From assembly GCA_016794325.1 (NCBI GenBank), contig JAEUKG010000192.1:1-53661 (forward strand): DNA of 53,661 nucleotides, in the 5' to 3' direction. How positions within the stretch are numbered: the stretch's first letter is position 1; each line of letters opens with the position of its first letter. The notes below the pieces were generated by a model. That model was given only the letters and a program-made list of their open reading frames with translations. It had not been told where the DNA came from and ran no database searches. This document shows positions 25,524 to 34,109 of this stretch, in pieces. Position numbers and translations under genes: made by a program. Source of the stretch: Myxococcales bacterium. Lineage in GTDB: Bacteria; Myxococcota_A; Polyangia; Polyangiales; Polyangiaceae.

Positions 25524-26093
25524 GTGACGACCCCCGCCCTCCGCGCGTTCGTCGCGCTCGCCGCGCTCTCGGTCGGCGGGTGCTCTCGTGGCGAAACGCC
25601 AGCCCGAGACGCGGGCGGCGGAGACGCCGCTTCACCCTCGACCACGCCGAACGCGCCCGCGCTCGACGCGAGCGGGCTCGCGCCCGCTGACGCCGGGGGC
25701 ACGGTCGACGCCGCCTCCGCGGCCGACGCGGGCCTCGCGGGCGACGCCGGGGCCGCGCCCGACGGCGGCGACGGCGGCGACGTCCTCACCTACATTGAGG
25801 GCGAGTGCTTCGGCCCGTGCCGCGGCCTCTCGATCACCCTGCGCTGCGGCGACGGCAAGGCGATCGGGCGAAAGCCCGTCGACCCCGCGGCCGCGGCGGC
25901 GCTCTGCCGCGACGTGGAGGCCTATCTCTCGGCGCACAAGTGCCGCATCCTCGGGCCGACCGACACCCAATACGCGACGCTCCGCCTCAAGAAGGCGACG
26001 GGGAAGCCGCTGGAGGCCAAACACCCCGCGCGGCGCGCGTGCACCCGCGAGCTCACCGAGCTCGAAGAGCGCCTGCACGAGCTCGTGAAGTAG
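25524..26093 (+). CDS. Lipoprotein with Ala/Asp/Gly-rich linker
   Basis: 189 aa from GTG 25524. Lipobox VGGC, then about 60 residues of Ala/Gly/Asp-rich linker (repeats of DAG/DAA), then a compact C-terminal domain of about 100 aa with CFGPC, TLRCGDGKAIGRKPVD, LCRDVEAYLSAHKC, a four-Cys-plus pattern that probably forms disulfides. No family recognised. It lies 53 bp after the coupled lipoprotein pair on the same strand and ends 42 bp from the convergent leucine dehydrogenase gene. Confidence 0.68.
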   Translation: MTTPALRAFVALAALSVGGCSRGETPARDAGGGDAASPSTTPNAPALDASGLAPADAGGTVDAASAADAGLAGDAGAAPDGGDGGDVLTYIEGECFGPCRGLSITLRCGDGKAIGRKPVDPAAAAALCRDVEAYLSAHKCRILGPTDTQYATLRLKKATGKPLEAKHPARRACTRELTELEERLHELVK

Positions 26094-26135
26094 GCTGGCG
26101 TCGCCGGACGCTCCAGGGCGGCGGCGGAGCGCGGC

Positions 26136-27182
<1,047 letters not shown>

Positions 27183-27213
27183 CGCCGTCTCGCTCTCCGT
27201 CGTCGCGCTGCGT

Positions 27214-28284
27214 TCAATGCCCGTGGGGATCGTGCATGCCCGGAGGCATCTGCGGCATGCCCGGCATGCCCGGCATCCCGGGCATCCCCGGGATGTCCAT
27301 CTTCGTCGGGCCCTTCGACGCGTCCTTGGCGCCGCCGTCCGGCGGCTGCTGGAAGCGGTCGACGTTGGCCGTCGCCCAGTCGCCCGCCGTGCTCGCCACG
27401 GAGTAGAACGTGGGGTCGGAGTCCTTCACCGCCCAGCGGTTCGCGCCCGAGGACGTCTTGCCGAGCTTGACCACGTATTTGGCGGCGTTGTCCTTGAGCT
27501 GGATGGTGACCGTCGCCTCGGGGGCGTCGAGCCCGACGTCCGCGGCCGTCTTGCCGTCGCCGAAGTCGTCGGCGGTGAGGTTCTTGAAGCCGCCGACGAG
27601 CTCCTTCACCTTCGCGCCGTCGAAGCCCTTGATCGGCTCCTTCTTGAAGGTGCCCGCCCACTTGTCGTCGGCCTTCGTGAACGAGAAGAGGCCGTTCTTG
27701 TTCTCGAGGGTGACCTGCGTCACGCTCCCGTCGTCGAACTTCAGGACCTCGTTGTCGCGGAAGCCCTTGGCCTCGCGCTGGTACGAGAAGCTCGAGTAGC
27801 CGGTGACGGTGAAGACGACCGGCTTGCCGTCCATCATCGCGAGCTGGCCGCGGGGGCCGGACTTGCCGAACGAGACGTCGAGCTTCTTGTCGGCGCCCTT
27901 CCACGCGATCACGTGGACGGCGTGGGCGGCGTCGAGCTGGTAGTCCTTCTTGTCGTCGTCGGTCGCGGTGGCGGCGATGCCCTCCTTGGACTTGATCTCC
28001 TTGAGGTTGTCGAGGACCGCCTTGACGCTCGCCTGGCCCGCGGGCGCGCTCACCGGCTTGGTGAGCTGCCACTTGTCGCCCTTCTTCTCCAGAAGGACCT
28101 CGCCCTTGTCGCCGTTGGTGATGCTCAGCTTGTCGACGTCGTCGGTGCCCTTGATCTCGGGCACCTCGATGGGCTTCTCGGTCGTCGTGCCGACGGCCTT
28201 GTCCTTGTTGTACTGCATGTAGGCGAGGCCGCCGAGCGCAGCGAGGGCGACGACGCCGATCCAGATCTGGGTCGACCGGTTCAT
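27214..28284 (-). CDS. DUF4340-domain protein of GldG-type ABC system
   Basis: 356 aa. One N-terminal membrane anchor (IWIGVVALAALGGLAYM) and an exported beta-rich domain with the repeated DUF4340-type layout: KGEVLLEKKGDKWQLTKP, DVSFGKSGPRGQLAM, VTLENKNGLFSFTKADD, and a second GLDAPEATVTIQL block. DUF4340 proteins are usually encoded directly after GldG-like genes in these ABC clusters; no biochemical role is established. The C-terminus is a Met/Pro/Gly/His-rich tail (GMP repeats, then PPGMHDPHGH) that could bind metal. It follows the GldG-like gene by 70 bp. Confidence 0.82.
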   Translation of the reverse strand: MNRSTQIWIGVVALAALGGLAYMQYNKDKAVGTTTEKPIEVPEIKGTDDVDKLSITNGDKGEVLLEKKGDKWQLTKPVSAPAGQASVKAVLDNLKEIKSKEGIAATATDDDKKDYQLDAAHAVHVIAWKGADKKLDVSFGKSGPRGQLAMMDGKPVVFTVTGYSSFSYQREAKGFRDNEVLKFDDGSVTQVTLENKNGLFSFTKADDKWAGTFKKEPIKGFDGAKVKELVGGFKNLTADDFGDGKTAADVGLDAPEATVTIQLKDNAAKYVVKLGKTSSGANRWAVKDSDPTFYSVASTAGDWATANVDRFQQPPDGGAKDASKGPTKMDIPGMPGMPGMPGMPQMPPGMHDPHGH

Positions 28285-28354
28285 GGTGGGATCTCGTGGA
28301 GGGAGGTTCGGGGGGCGCGTGATCGCGCCCCCTCGCAGCGAGAGGCGGCGGGCT

Positions 28355-30190
28355 TCAGGCGAGCGAGACGTTCTCGCGCGCGCGGAGGCGGAGCTGCCAA
28401 CGGACGATGCCGACGAGCGCGAAGAGCAGCGGGAGGAAGAGGATGAGCGTCAGCTCGATCCAGAGCTGCGTGCGCTTGCGCGCCTGCTTCATCTCCTCGT
28501 CGCGCTTCTTGAGCTGGTCCTCCGACTCCTCGTTGAAGTTGGGCTTCGCGGTGTCGCCGTACGAGAGGCCAGGCTCGGTGAGGATCTTGGCGCTGACGGC
28601 GAGGAGGTCGGTGTCACCCGTGATCCAGTCGAGCGTGTTCTTGAAGGCCACGATCGTCTGGGTGAGGGCCTGCTGCGCGTAGGGACCGGCGAGCTGCTGG
28701 AGCTGCGGGTCGCCCATGTCGCCCATCTGCATCCCCATCATCCCCTGCATGTCGGGGCCGTTGCCGGACCGCGCGAAGGGGTTGGCGAGGAACTGCGACG
28801 AGGCGAGCACGAACACGCGGGCCGGCTTCGCGCTCTTGGCGGGCGCGTCGACGCCCTGCTTGTCGCCCGCGGGGAAGGCGCTCGTGATCGTCCCCTCGAG
28901 CGTGGCGCCGATCGCGAACTGCTGCCACTCGCCCTTGGGCTTCCACGAGCGGAAGGGCTTGAGGTCAACGGTGTCGCTCGTCTCCCGGATGCTGCGCGGG
29001 GTGGAGCGCACGACGACCTTGAACTTGTCGGCGGGGATCTCGGGCTGCTTCTCCTTGTGGAGCACGAGGCTCGAGGAGAAGGGCACGACGACCGCGGGGA
29101 TGCGGAAGAACGCCGGGAACGCGGTGTCGAGGAAGGCCTCGTCGCCGGTGTAGCGGCTGTCGTCCTGCACGTCGAGGAACTGGGGGAAGCGCGCGCTGGC
29201 CACGCCGCCCTGGGTCATGACCGAGACGCGGAACGAGCGGCCGAAGTCGATGACCGCGTCCTTGCGCATCTCGATGCCGTAGCCGTCGAGGAGCTTCTCG
29301 AGGCCGTGGGTCGAGAGCGACGCGTTCATCGTCGCGTCGGCGTTCTTCACGTTCACCGCGCTCGCGAAGATCGCGAGGCTCTTGCCGCGCATCAAGAACT
29401 GGTCGATGCGGCGGAGCTCCTTCTCGGTGAAGTCCTTGCCGGGCTGGGTGATGATCAGCCCGTCGAGGCTGTCGTCGATCTCCAGGTCCCCGTTCTTCAG
29501 GTCCACGTCCTGGAACTGGTAGTACGTGAAGTTCTGCGAGATGATCTGCTGGATGCTCGGGCGCCCCATGTTGTGGGGGACGAGGTTCGCCTCGGTGAGC
29601 TTGATCTCGTCCTTGCCCGACAGCACGCCGATCTTGTGCTTGGTGCCGTCGCCCTTGTCACGGACCTCGCGGATCTTGTTCGTGATCCAGAACTCGAGGC
29701 CGTCGGTGCGATCGGGCGGCAGGAACTTGATGGCGTCGCGCTCGGTGCCGTAGTTGAACACCAGGCACATGTAGCCCTGCGTGATCGCCGCCTTGTCTTC
29801 CTCTTCGCGGGCCTCGCCGAAGGGCTGCTGCACGCAGCCGGCGTCCTTGGCGGCGTCCTTGTCCTTGTCCTCCTTGGGCTCGAGGATCCGGAACTCGAAC
29901 TTGCCGCCGCTCGAGCCCTGGTACTCGATGAGGAGGTCGCGGAGGTCGCGCACGAAGGCGTCGAGCTTCGGCAGCCCCTTGGTGACGTAGGCGTCGACCT
30001 TGATCTTGTCCTTCTTGACGGACTTGAGGAGGTTCGAGCTGCCCTTCGAGAGGGTGTACTTCTCGGACTTGGTGGTGTCGATCCGCTTGTAGCCGCCGAA
30101 GGCGCTGATCGCGTTGACCGCGATCAGGATGCCGGCGATGACGAGGAGGAGGACGCCGCTTTCGGTCGCGGCCTTTGCCTTGCGTTCCAT
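28355..30190 (-). CDS. GldG-like ABC-associated membrane protein
   Basis: 611 aa. N-terminal membrane helix (GVLLLVIAGILIAVNAISAF) followed by the hallmark RIDTTKSEKYTLSKGSSNLL. A large extracytoplasmic domain has DAYVTKGLPKLDAFVRDL, HKIGVLSGKDEIKLTEANL, and LDGLIITQPGKDFTEKEL near a GKSLAIF segment, and a C-terminal helix (IELTLILFLPLLFALVGIV) closes it. This is the GldG/DUF4350 'ABC-type uncharacterised transport auxiliary' family known from gliding Bacteroidota and common in Myxococcota. In the operon it follows the permease gene by 23 bp. A Met-rich run (GMMGMQMGDMGD) is present. Its transported substrate is unknown. Confidence 0.85.
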   Translation of the reverse strand: MERKAKAATESGVLLLVIAGILIAVNAISAFGGYKRIDTTKSEKYTLSKGSSNLLKSVKKDKIKVDAYVTKGLPKLDAFVRDLRDLLIEYQGSSGGKFEFRILEPKEDKDKDAAKDAGCVQQPFGEAREEEDKAAITQGYMCLVFNYGTERDAIKFLPPDRTDGLEFWITNKIREVRDKGDGTKHKIGVLSGKDEIKLTEANLVPHNMGRPSIQQIISQNFTYYQFQDVDLKNGDLEIDDSLDGLIITQPGKDFTEKELRRIDQFLMRGKSLAIFASAVNVKNADATMNASLSTHGLEKLLDGYGIEMRKDAVIDFGRSFRVSVMTQGGVASARFPQFLDVQDDSRYTGDEAFLDTAFPAFFRIPAVVVPFSSSLVLHKEKQPEIPADKFKVVVRSTPRSIRETSDTVDLKPFRSWKPKGEWQQFAIGATLEGTITSAFPAGDKQGVDAPAKSAKPARVFVLASSQFLANPFARSGNGPDMQGMMGMQMGDMGDPQLQQLAGPYAQQALTQTIVAFKNTLDWITGDTDLLAVSAKILTEPGLSYGDTAKPNFNEESEDQLKKRDEEMKQARKRTQLWIELTLILFLPLLFALVGIVRWQLRLRARENVSLA

Positions 30191-30213
30191 GGCTCTTCGA
30201 TTCTCCTCTCAGC

Positions 30214-31233
30214 TCAGCGCCACTTCCGGCTCTCGAGGGAGCGGAACGAGACGAGCAGCGCAAGCACCGCGATCGAGACGAAATAGACGACGGCCCTCGT
30301 GTCGATCACTCCGCGCGAGAACGGCTCGAAGCGAGACTCGAAGCTGAAGAAGGCGATGAGATCGCCGGGCCAGCCGGGGAGGAAGCGCACGAGGCGCCCG
30401 ATGAGGAACACGCCCGCGAGGAGCGCGACCGAGAGGAAGAGGCTCACGATCTGGTTCTCGGTGAGGCTCGAGAACATCATGCCGATCGCGACCGAGGCCA
30501 TCGACAGGAGCACGAGGCCGAGCATGGCCGCCCAGAACGGACCCCAGTCGAACGGGCCGAGGTGCCACGGCCACCCGAACATCACGAGCGGGTAGGCCAA
30601 GAGCAGGCCGATGATGATGAGGAGCATCGTCATGCTCGCGAGGAACTTGCCGAGGATGACCTCGCTGTCCCGCACCGGGAGCGTGATGAGGAGCTCCAGC
30701 GTGCCCATGCGCTTCTCCTCCGAGAGCGAGCGCATGGTGAAGAGCGGCGCGGTGATGACGCACAAGATCGGCGGCACGGTGATCGGCGCGCCGTCGGGGA
30801 TGCCGAGGAACTGCGAGTAGCTCGCCCGGTTGACCTGGAAGAAGTCGAGGTAGAAGAAGCAGACCAGGCCGAACGCCACCAGCGTGAGCGAGATGACGAT
30901 GTAGGCGATCGGCGAGTTGAAGTACGAGGCGAGCTCGCGCTTCGTGATCGTCCACACGTTCATCGCGTACGTCGCGGCGGGGCCGCGCGGCAGGCGGAGG
31001 TGGTTCCTCGTCTTCTCGCGAGCGCCGGTCAGCGCGGGATCCTCGGGCTCGGGCTTGGACTTGGCCTTCGCCTCCTCCTCGCCGTCGTCGTCGTCCCCGT
31101 CGTCGTCCCCGTCGTCGTCGTCGCCCTTGGACTCGTCGTCGTCGGACTCTTCTTCCTCCGACTCCTCTTCCTCGGACTCGTCCTTCTCGTCCTCGAGGTC
31201 CTCGTCGTGGCCCTTCTTCTTGGATTGGCTCAT
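30214..31233 (-). CDS. ABC transporter permease (GldF-like) with acidic N-terminal extension
   Basis: 339 aa. Six membrane segments typical of ABC-2/GldF permeases: AYIVISLTLVAFGLVCFFY, TVPPILCVITAPLFTM, MTMLLIIIGLLLAYPLVMF, AAMLGLVLLSMASVAIGMM, SLFLSVALLAGVFLIGRL and YFVSIAVLALLVSF, with the conserved TITKRELASYFNSP and EEKRMGTLELLITLPV between the first pairs. The first 60 residues are an extension of Glu/Asp/Ser and Lys that is not part of the family. It starts 2 bp after the ATPase stop, and the ATPase ends in a comparable acidic run. Together with the ATPase and GldG it forms the transporter core. Confidence 0.88.
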   Translation of the reverse strand: MSQSKKKGHDEDLEDEKDESEEEESEEEESDDDESKGDDDDGDDDGDDDDGEEEAKAKSKPEPEDPALTGAREKTRNHLRLPRGPAATYAMNVWTITKRELASYFNSPIAYIVISLTLVAFGLVCFFYLDFFQVNRASYSQFLGIPDGAPITVPPILCVITAPLFTMRSLSEEKRMGTLELLITLPVRDSEVILGKFLASMTMLLIIIGLLLAYPLVMFGWPWHLGPFDWGPFWAAMLGLVLLSMASVAIGMMFSSLTENQIVSLFLSVALLAGVFLIGRLVRFLPGWPGDLIAFFSFESRFEPFSRGVIDTRAVVYFVSIAVLALLVSFRSLESRKWR

Positions 31234-31235
31234 GG

Positions 31236-32342
31236 CTACTTCTCGTCCTCGTCGTCTTCGTCTTCGTCTTCGTCCTCGTCCTCGTCGTCGTCGTCGTCCC
31301 CGTCGTCTTCGTGGGGGACGTCCGACGCCGCCGGCCCGAGCTTGCGGTTCCTGCGCTCGTCACCGATGGTGAGGTGCCGAAAGACGTCTTCGAGAGTCTG
31401 CGTGTCGCGGTGGAGCTCGAGCATGACCCAGCCCTTGTCCGACACCAGGCGGAAGATGTCCGCGCGGATGTCGAGGTCTTGCTCGGTGGTGAGCTCGTAG
31501 GCGTGGGCGCGGTCGTCGGTGGGCAGCTCGTTGACCTTCTTCACGCCCTTCAGCTTGTTGAGGGCGTCCTCGACCTCGCGCTTGCCCGGCGGCATCCCTT
31601 GCCCGCGGTACGGGGTGTCGATGGCCGACTCCTGGATCGCGACGACGTAGCGGACGCTGCCGCTCTTCGCGCGGATCTCGTCGAGCGGGCCGTCGGCGAC
31701 CACGCGGCCGCGCGACACGATGATGGCGCGGGCGCAGGCGATCTCGACCTCCTTGAGGTTGTGGGTCGAGAGGAGGACGGTGCGCTCCTTGCCGATCTGC
31801 TTGAGATAGTCGAGGAACTCGGCCTTCTCGTTGGGGTCGAGGTCGCTCGTCGGCTCGTCGAGGATGAGGATCGGCGGGTCGTGGATGAGCGCCTGGGCGA
31901 GGCCGACGCGCTGCCGGTAGCCGTGCGAGAGCGCCCGGATCTCCTTGGTGAGCACCTGGGCGAGACCGCAGACCTCGATCACGCTCTTCGCGCGCTTCTT
32001 GAAGGTCTCGTGATCGAGGTGCCGGAGATCGGCGGCGAACTTGAGGTACTCGTAGACGTTCAGCTCCAGGTAGAGCGGCGCGCGCTGCGGGAGGTACCCG
32101 ATGCTCTCGCGCACCGGCAGCGGGTCTTCGAAGACGTCGAACCCGTGCACCCGCGCCACTCCCGACGTGGGGGAGATGAAGCACGTGAGGATGCGCATCG
32201 TCGTCGACTTGCCGGCGCCGTTCGGGCCGAGGAAGCCGACGACCTCGCCCCGCCTGACCTCGAAGCTCACCTTGTCGAGCGCGCGGAACGACCCGTAGCT
32301 CTTGCTGAGGTCGTTCGCATAAATCATCACGTCGGTGGACAT
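31236..32342 (-). CDS. ABC transporter ATPase (GldA-like) with acidic C-terminal tail
   Basis: 368 aa. Walker A GPNGAGKST at residues 39-47, signature LSHGYRQRVG, Walker B ILILDEPTSDLDP (usual SGLDP is SDLDP here) and the H-loop STHNL. The ATG at 32342 has GGAGGT about 5 bp upstream. After the ABC and C-terminal regulatory domains the protein ends in a run of about 23 Asp/Glu-rich residues starting near DDGDDDDDEDEDE. It is the first gene of the operon of ATPase, permease, GldG-like, DUF4340-like and leucine dehydrogenase genes, behind the promoter at 32542-32569. Confidence 0.9.
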   Translation of the reverse strand: MSTDVMIYANDLSKSYGSFRALDKVSFEVRRGEVVGFLGPNGAGKSTTMRILTCFISPTSGVARVHGFDVFEDPLPVRESIGYLPQRAPLYLELNVYEYLKFAADLRHLDHETFKKRAKSVIEVCGLAQVLTKEIRALSHGYRQRVGLAQALIHDPPILILDEPTSDLDPNEKAEFLDYLKQIGKERTVLLSTHNLKEVEIACARAIIVSRGRVVADGPLDEIRAKSGSVRYVVAIQESAIDTPYRGQGMPPGKREVEDALNKLKGVKKVNELPTDDRAHAYELTTEQDLDIRADIFRLVSDKGWVMLELHRDTQTLEDVFRHLTIGDERRNRKLGPAASDVPHEDDGDDDDDEDEDEDEDEDDEDEK

Positions 32343-32356
32343 CCGACCTCCGAATG

Positions 32357-32407
32357 CGCCGGCCAACGGCGCCGGCGACGACAAACTCGCCGGCCAACGA
32401 CGCCGGC
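32357..32407. repeat. Two 20-bp direct repeats in the ABC operon leader
   Basis: CGCCGGCCAACGGCGCCGGC (32357-32376) and CGCCGGCCAACGACGCCGGC (32388-32407) differ at one base and lie 31 bp apart. Each contains GCCGGC at both ends and can fold on itself. They lie in the roughly 200-nt leader between the promoter and the ATPase start. The 32343-32646 interval holds no gene. Confidence 0.7.
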
Positions 32408-32541
32408 AAAAAACGCGGAAGAAACCTGCGAAGCTCAGGGTTCGCGGCGGGCCGAACAGCGTGGCCGACCGAGTTGTTCCCTGACGATGCGAGCTGCCGA
32501 AATCTTGCGAGAAATCGCGAGGCTTGGCGGCTCGGCCGCGC

Positions 32542-32569
32542 ATCCTAATCAGCACCCCCGTGGTGTCAA
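32542..32569 (-). promoter_or_regulatory. Sigma-70-type promoter for the ABC operon
   Basis: On the minus strand, TTGACA (32569-32564), 16 bp, TAGGAT (32547-32542). The -35 is a perfect consensus, rare in this GC-rich window. It points at the ATPase gene with a leader of about 190 nt, which includes the repeat pair and a TTGCGAGAAATCGCGA near-palindrome close to 32510. Confidence 0.6.
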
Positions 32570-32646
32570 CGATCCTCGCGCGGCGTTTGCGCGCGGCGCT
32601 GCGCGTTTGAGCAGTCGCGCGCCGCGAGCCCCCTCCGGGGTAGCGC

Positions 32647-33261
32647 TCAGGGGCGCAGGCCGCGCATCTGGAGGAGGAGGGCGTTGCGGAGGCCGGGCTC
32701 GAGCGCGGTCTCGAGGGTCGCGTAGCCGGCGAGCCAACCGAGCAGCGCCATGAAGTAGAGGGCGAAGAAGTTCTGTGCACACTGCATCGGATCCACCGCC
32801 GCCGTCACCTCGCCCCGGGCCTGGGCGGCGGCGACGAGCGCGGCGATCCGGCCGAAAAACGCGTACGTGACCGCCGACACGCGCTGGGCGTTGGGGCCCC
32901 GCGCCATCGGGACGCGCTGCACGAAGGCGGCCGCCACCCCGGGGTGCTCGGCGTACATGCGGAACACGCCGTCGAAGACGAACATGAGCTGATCGACGAG
33001 GGGCGCGTCCGGCAGGCGCTCGAAGCGCTCCTCGGTCGCCCGGAGCAGCCGATCGTGCATGACGAGGTGGAGGAGGTCCTCCTTGTCGGGCGCGTGGACG
33101 AAGACCGTGCCCGCCGCCACCCCCGCGCGCTCGGCGATCGCCTTGGTCGTCGTGGCGTCGTAGCCGACGGTCGTGAAGAGCTCCCACGCCGCCTCCCGGA
33201 TCTTCTCCCGAGTGTCCCGCTTCTGGTCCGCGCGGGTACGAGTTTTGCTGACTTTGCTCAT
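32647..33261 (-). CDS. TetR/AcrR-family regulator, divergent from Coq4-like gene
   Basis: 204 aa. TetR HTH at about residues 18-60 (IREAAWELFTTVGYDATTTK, AIAERAGVAAGTVFVHAPDK) followed by a helical ligand domain. The start is the ATG at 33261, with a good promoter 15-42 bp upstream. It is divergent from the Coq4-like gene, with a 29-bp palindrome nearer to that gene, so it most likely represses it. It is also upstream, on the same strand, of the ABC operon, but the separate promoter at 32542-32569 argues against co-transcription. The codons for MQCAQ at 32776-32786 contain a TGYA-N3-TRCA motif. Confidence 0.92.
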   Translation of the reverse strand: MSKVSKTRTRADQKRDTREKIREAAWELFTTVGYDATTTKAIAERAGVAAGTVFVHAPDKEDLLHLVMHDRLLRATEERFERLPDAPLVDQLMFVFDGVFRMYAEHPGVAAAFVQRVPMARGPNAQRVSAVTYAFFGRIAALVAAAQARGEVTAAVDPMQCAQNFFALYFMALLGWLAGYATLETALEPGLRNALLLQMRGLRP

Positions 33262-33275
33262 CGAACGACAATGTC

Positions 33276-33303
33276 AGTGTAGGTCGTATCTACTTATTTT
33301 CAA
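33276..33303 (-). promoter_or_regulatory. Promoter of the TetR gene
   Basis: On the minus strand, TTGAAA (33303-33298), 16 bp, TACACT (33281-33276), with the ATG 15 bp further at 33261. The stretch 33262-33370 is clearly more A/T-rich than its surroundings. Confidence 0.55.
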
Positions 33304-33341
33304 TCGTGTTCCTTGACTAGTGCCCGACCTGACCCCAGTCT

Positions 33342-33370
33342 AATGAGCGTAGTCACTGACTATACTCATT
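33342..33370 (+). promoter_or_regulatory. 29-bp near-perfect palindromic operator upstream of Coq4-like gene
   Basis: AATGAGCGTAGTCA and TGACTATACTCATT flank a central C (33356); 12 of 14 pairs match. The right arm contains TATACT, a good -10 hexamer, so a repressor bound here would block the Coq4-like gene 15 bp downstream. The divergent TetR is the obvious candidate ligand. Confidence 0.7.
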
Positions 33371-33384
33371 CTGGAGACGGGACC

Positions 33385-34011
33385 ATGATCACCACCTACG
33401 AGCCGACGATGACGATGCGCGACGCGCGAGCCCGCTACTTCGACGCCAACGGGTTCGGGCCGAACGGCGGGTACGACGACGCGTGGGTGGACTTCAGCCT
33501 CGGGCCCATCCCCTTCCCGTTCCCGCAGACGGCGGGTCGCGTGCGCGCGGTGCGCTACCACGACCTTCACCACATCCTCACCGACTACGACACCAACTTC
33601 GTCGGCGAGCTCGAGATCTCGGCGTGGGAGATCGGTGCAGGTTGCAAGGACTTCGTGGCCGCCTGGCAGCTCAACCTGAGCGGCATGGCGGGCGGGCTCT
33701 TCCTCGCGCCGCGGCGCACGTTCGCGGCGTTCGTGCGCGGGCGCCGGAGCCGCTCGCTCTACGGCGAAGACTTCGAGCCGCTCCTCGACGCCGAGGTCGG
33801 GGCGACGCGGCGCGAGTTCGTCGCGCCGGAGCCGGGCCCGGCGACGGCGGCGGATGTGGGGCTCTTCGCGGCCGCGTGCGCCGTGGGCCTCGTGCTCGGC
33901 CTCGCCTTCTTCGCGGTGGCGCTCCCCCTCGCGCCGTTCGGCCTCCTCACCAGCGCGTGGCTCAAGGCCAAGCGCGCGAAGGCCGCCGCGCCGAGCGCGC
34001 GCCCGGCCTGA
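33385..34011 (+). CDS. Coq4-like protein with HDxxH-x11-E motif
   Basis: 208 aa. Residues 59-75 read HDLHH, eleven residues, E, which is exactly the HDxxH-(x11)-E metal motif of Coq4, the ubiquinone-biosynthesis protein. The surrounding FVGELEISAWEIGAGC and LNLSGMAGGLFLAPRR also fit a Coq4-like fold. Unlike canonical Coq4, the protein ends in one or two hydrophobic segments (ADVGLFAAACAVGLVLGLAF, FAVALPLAPFGLLTSAWL), so it is probably membrane-bound. The ATG at 33385 has GGAGA about 8 bp upstream. It is controlled by the palindrome and the divergent TetR. No other ubiquinone genes are near, so a lipid or quinone-modifying role outside the main pathway is possible. Codons at 33636-33646 hold a TGYA-N3-TRCA motif. 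Confidence 0.78.
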   Translation: MITTYEPTMTMRDARARYFDANGFGPNGGYDDAWVDFSLGPIPFPFPQTAGRVRAVRYHDLHHILTDYDTNFVGELEISAWEIGAGCKDFVAAWQLNLSGMAGGLFLAPRRTFAAFVRGRRSRSLYGEDFEPLLDAEVGATRREFVAPEPGPATAADVGLFAAACAVGLVLGLAFFAVALPLAPFGLLTSAWLKAKRAKAAAPSARPA

Positions 34012-34083
34012 CGCCGGCTCCGCGCACGCGGAGGCGATGAGTAACTCTCGCCCCCCAAGCCGGTGGCTCATCCGCGAGAGCAT

Positions 34084-34099
34084 CGAGTCCAAGGACTCG
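34084..34099 (+). other. Hairpin touching the ribosome binding site of the Asp-box gene
   Basis: CGAGTCC (34084-34090) and GGACTCG (34093-34099) form a perfect 7-bp stem with a 2-nt spacer (so a 4-nt loop in practice). The last G belongs to GGAGG (34099-34103), the Shine-Dalgarno of the ATG at 34110. The hairpin could limit translation; this is inference from position only. Confidence 0.4.
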
Positions 34100-34109
34100 G
34101 AGGTCTCTC

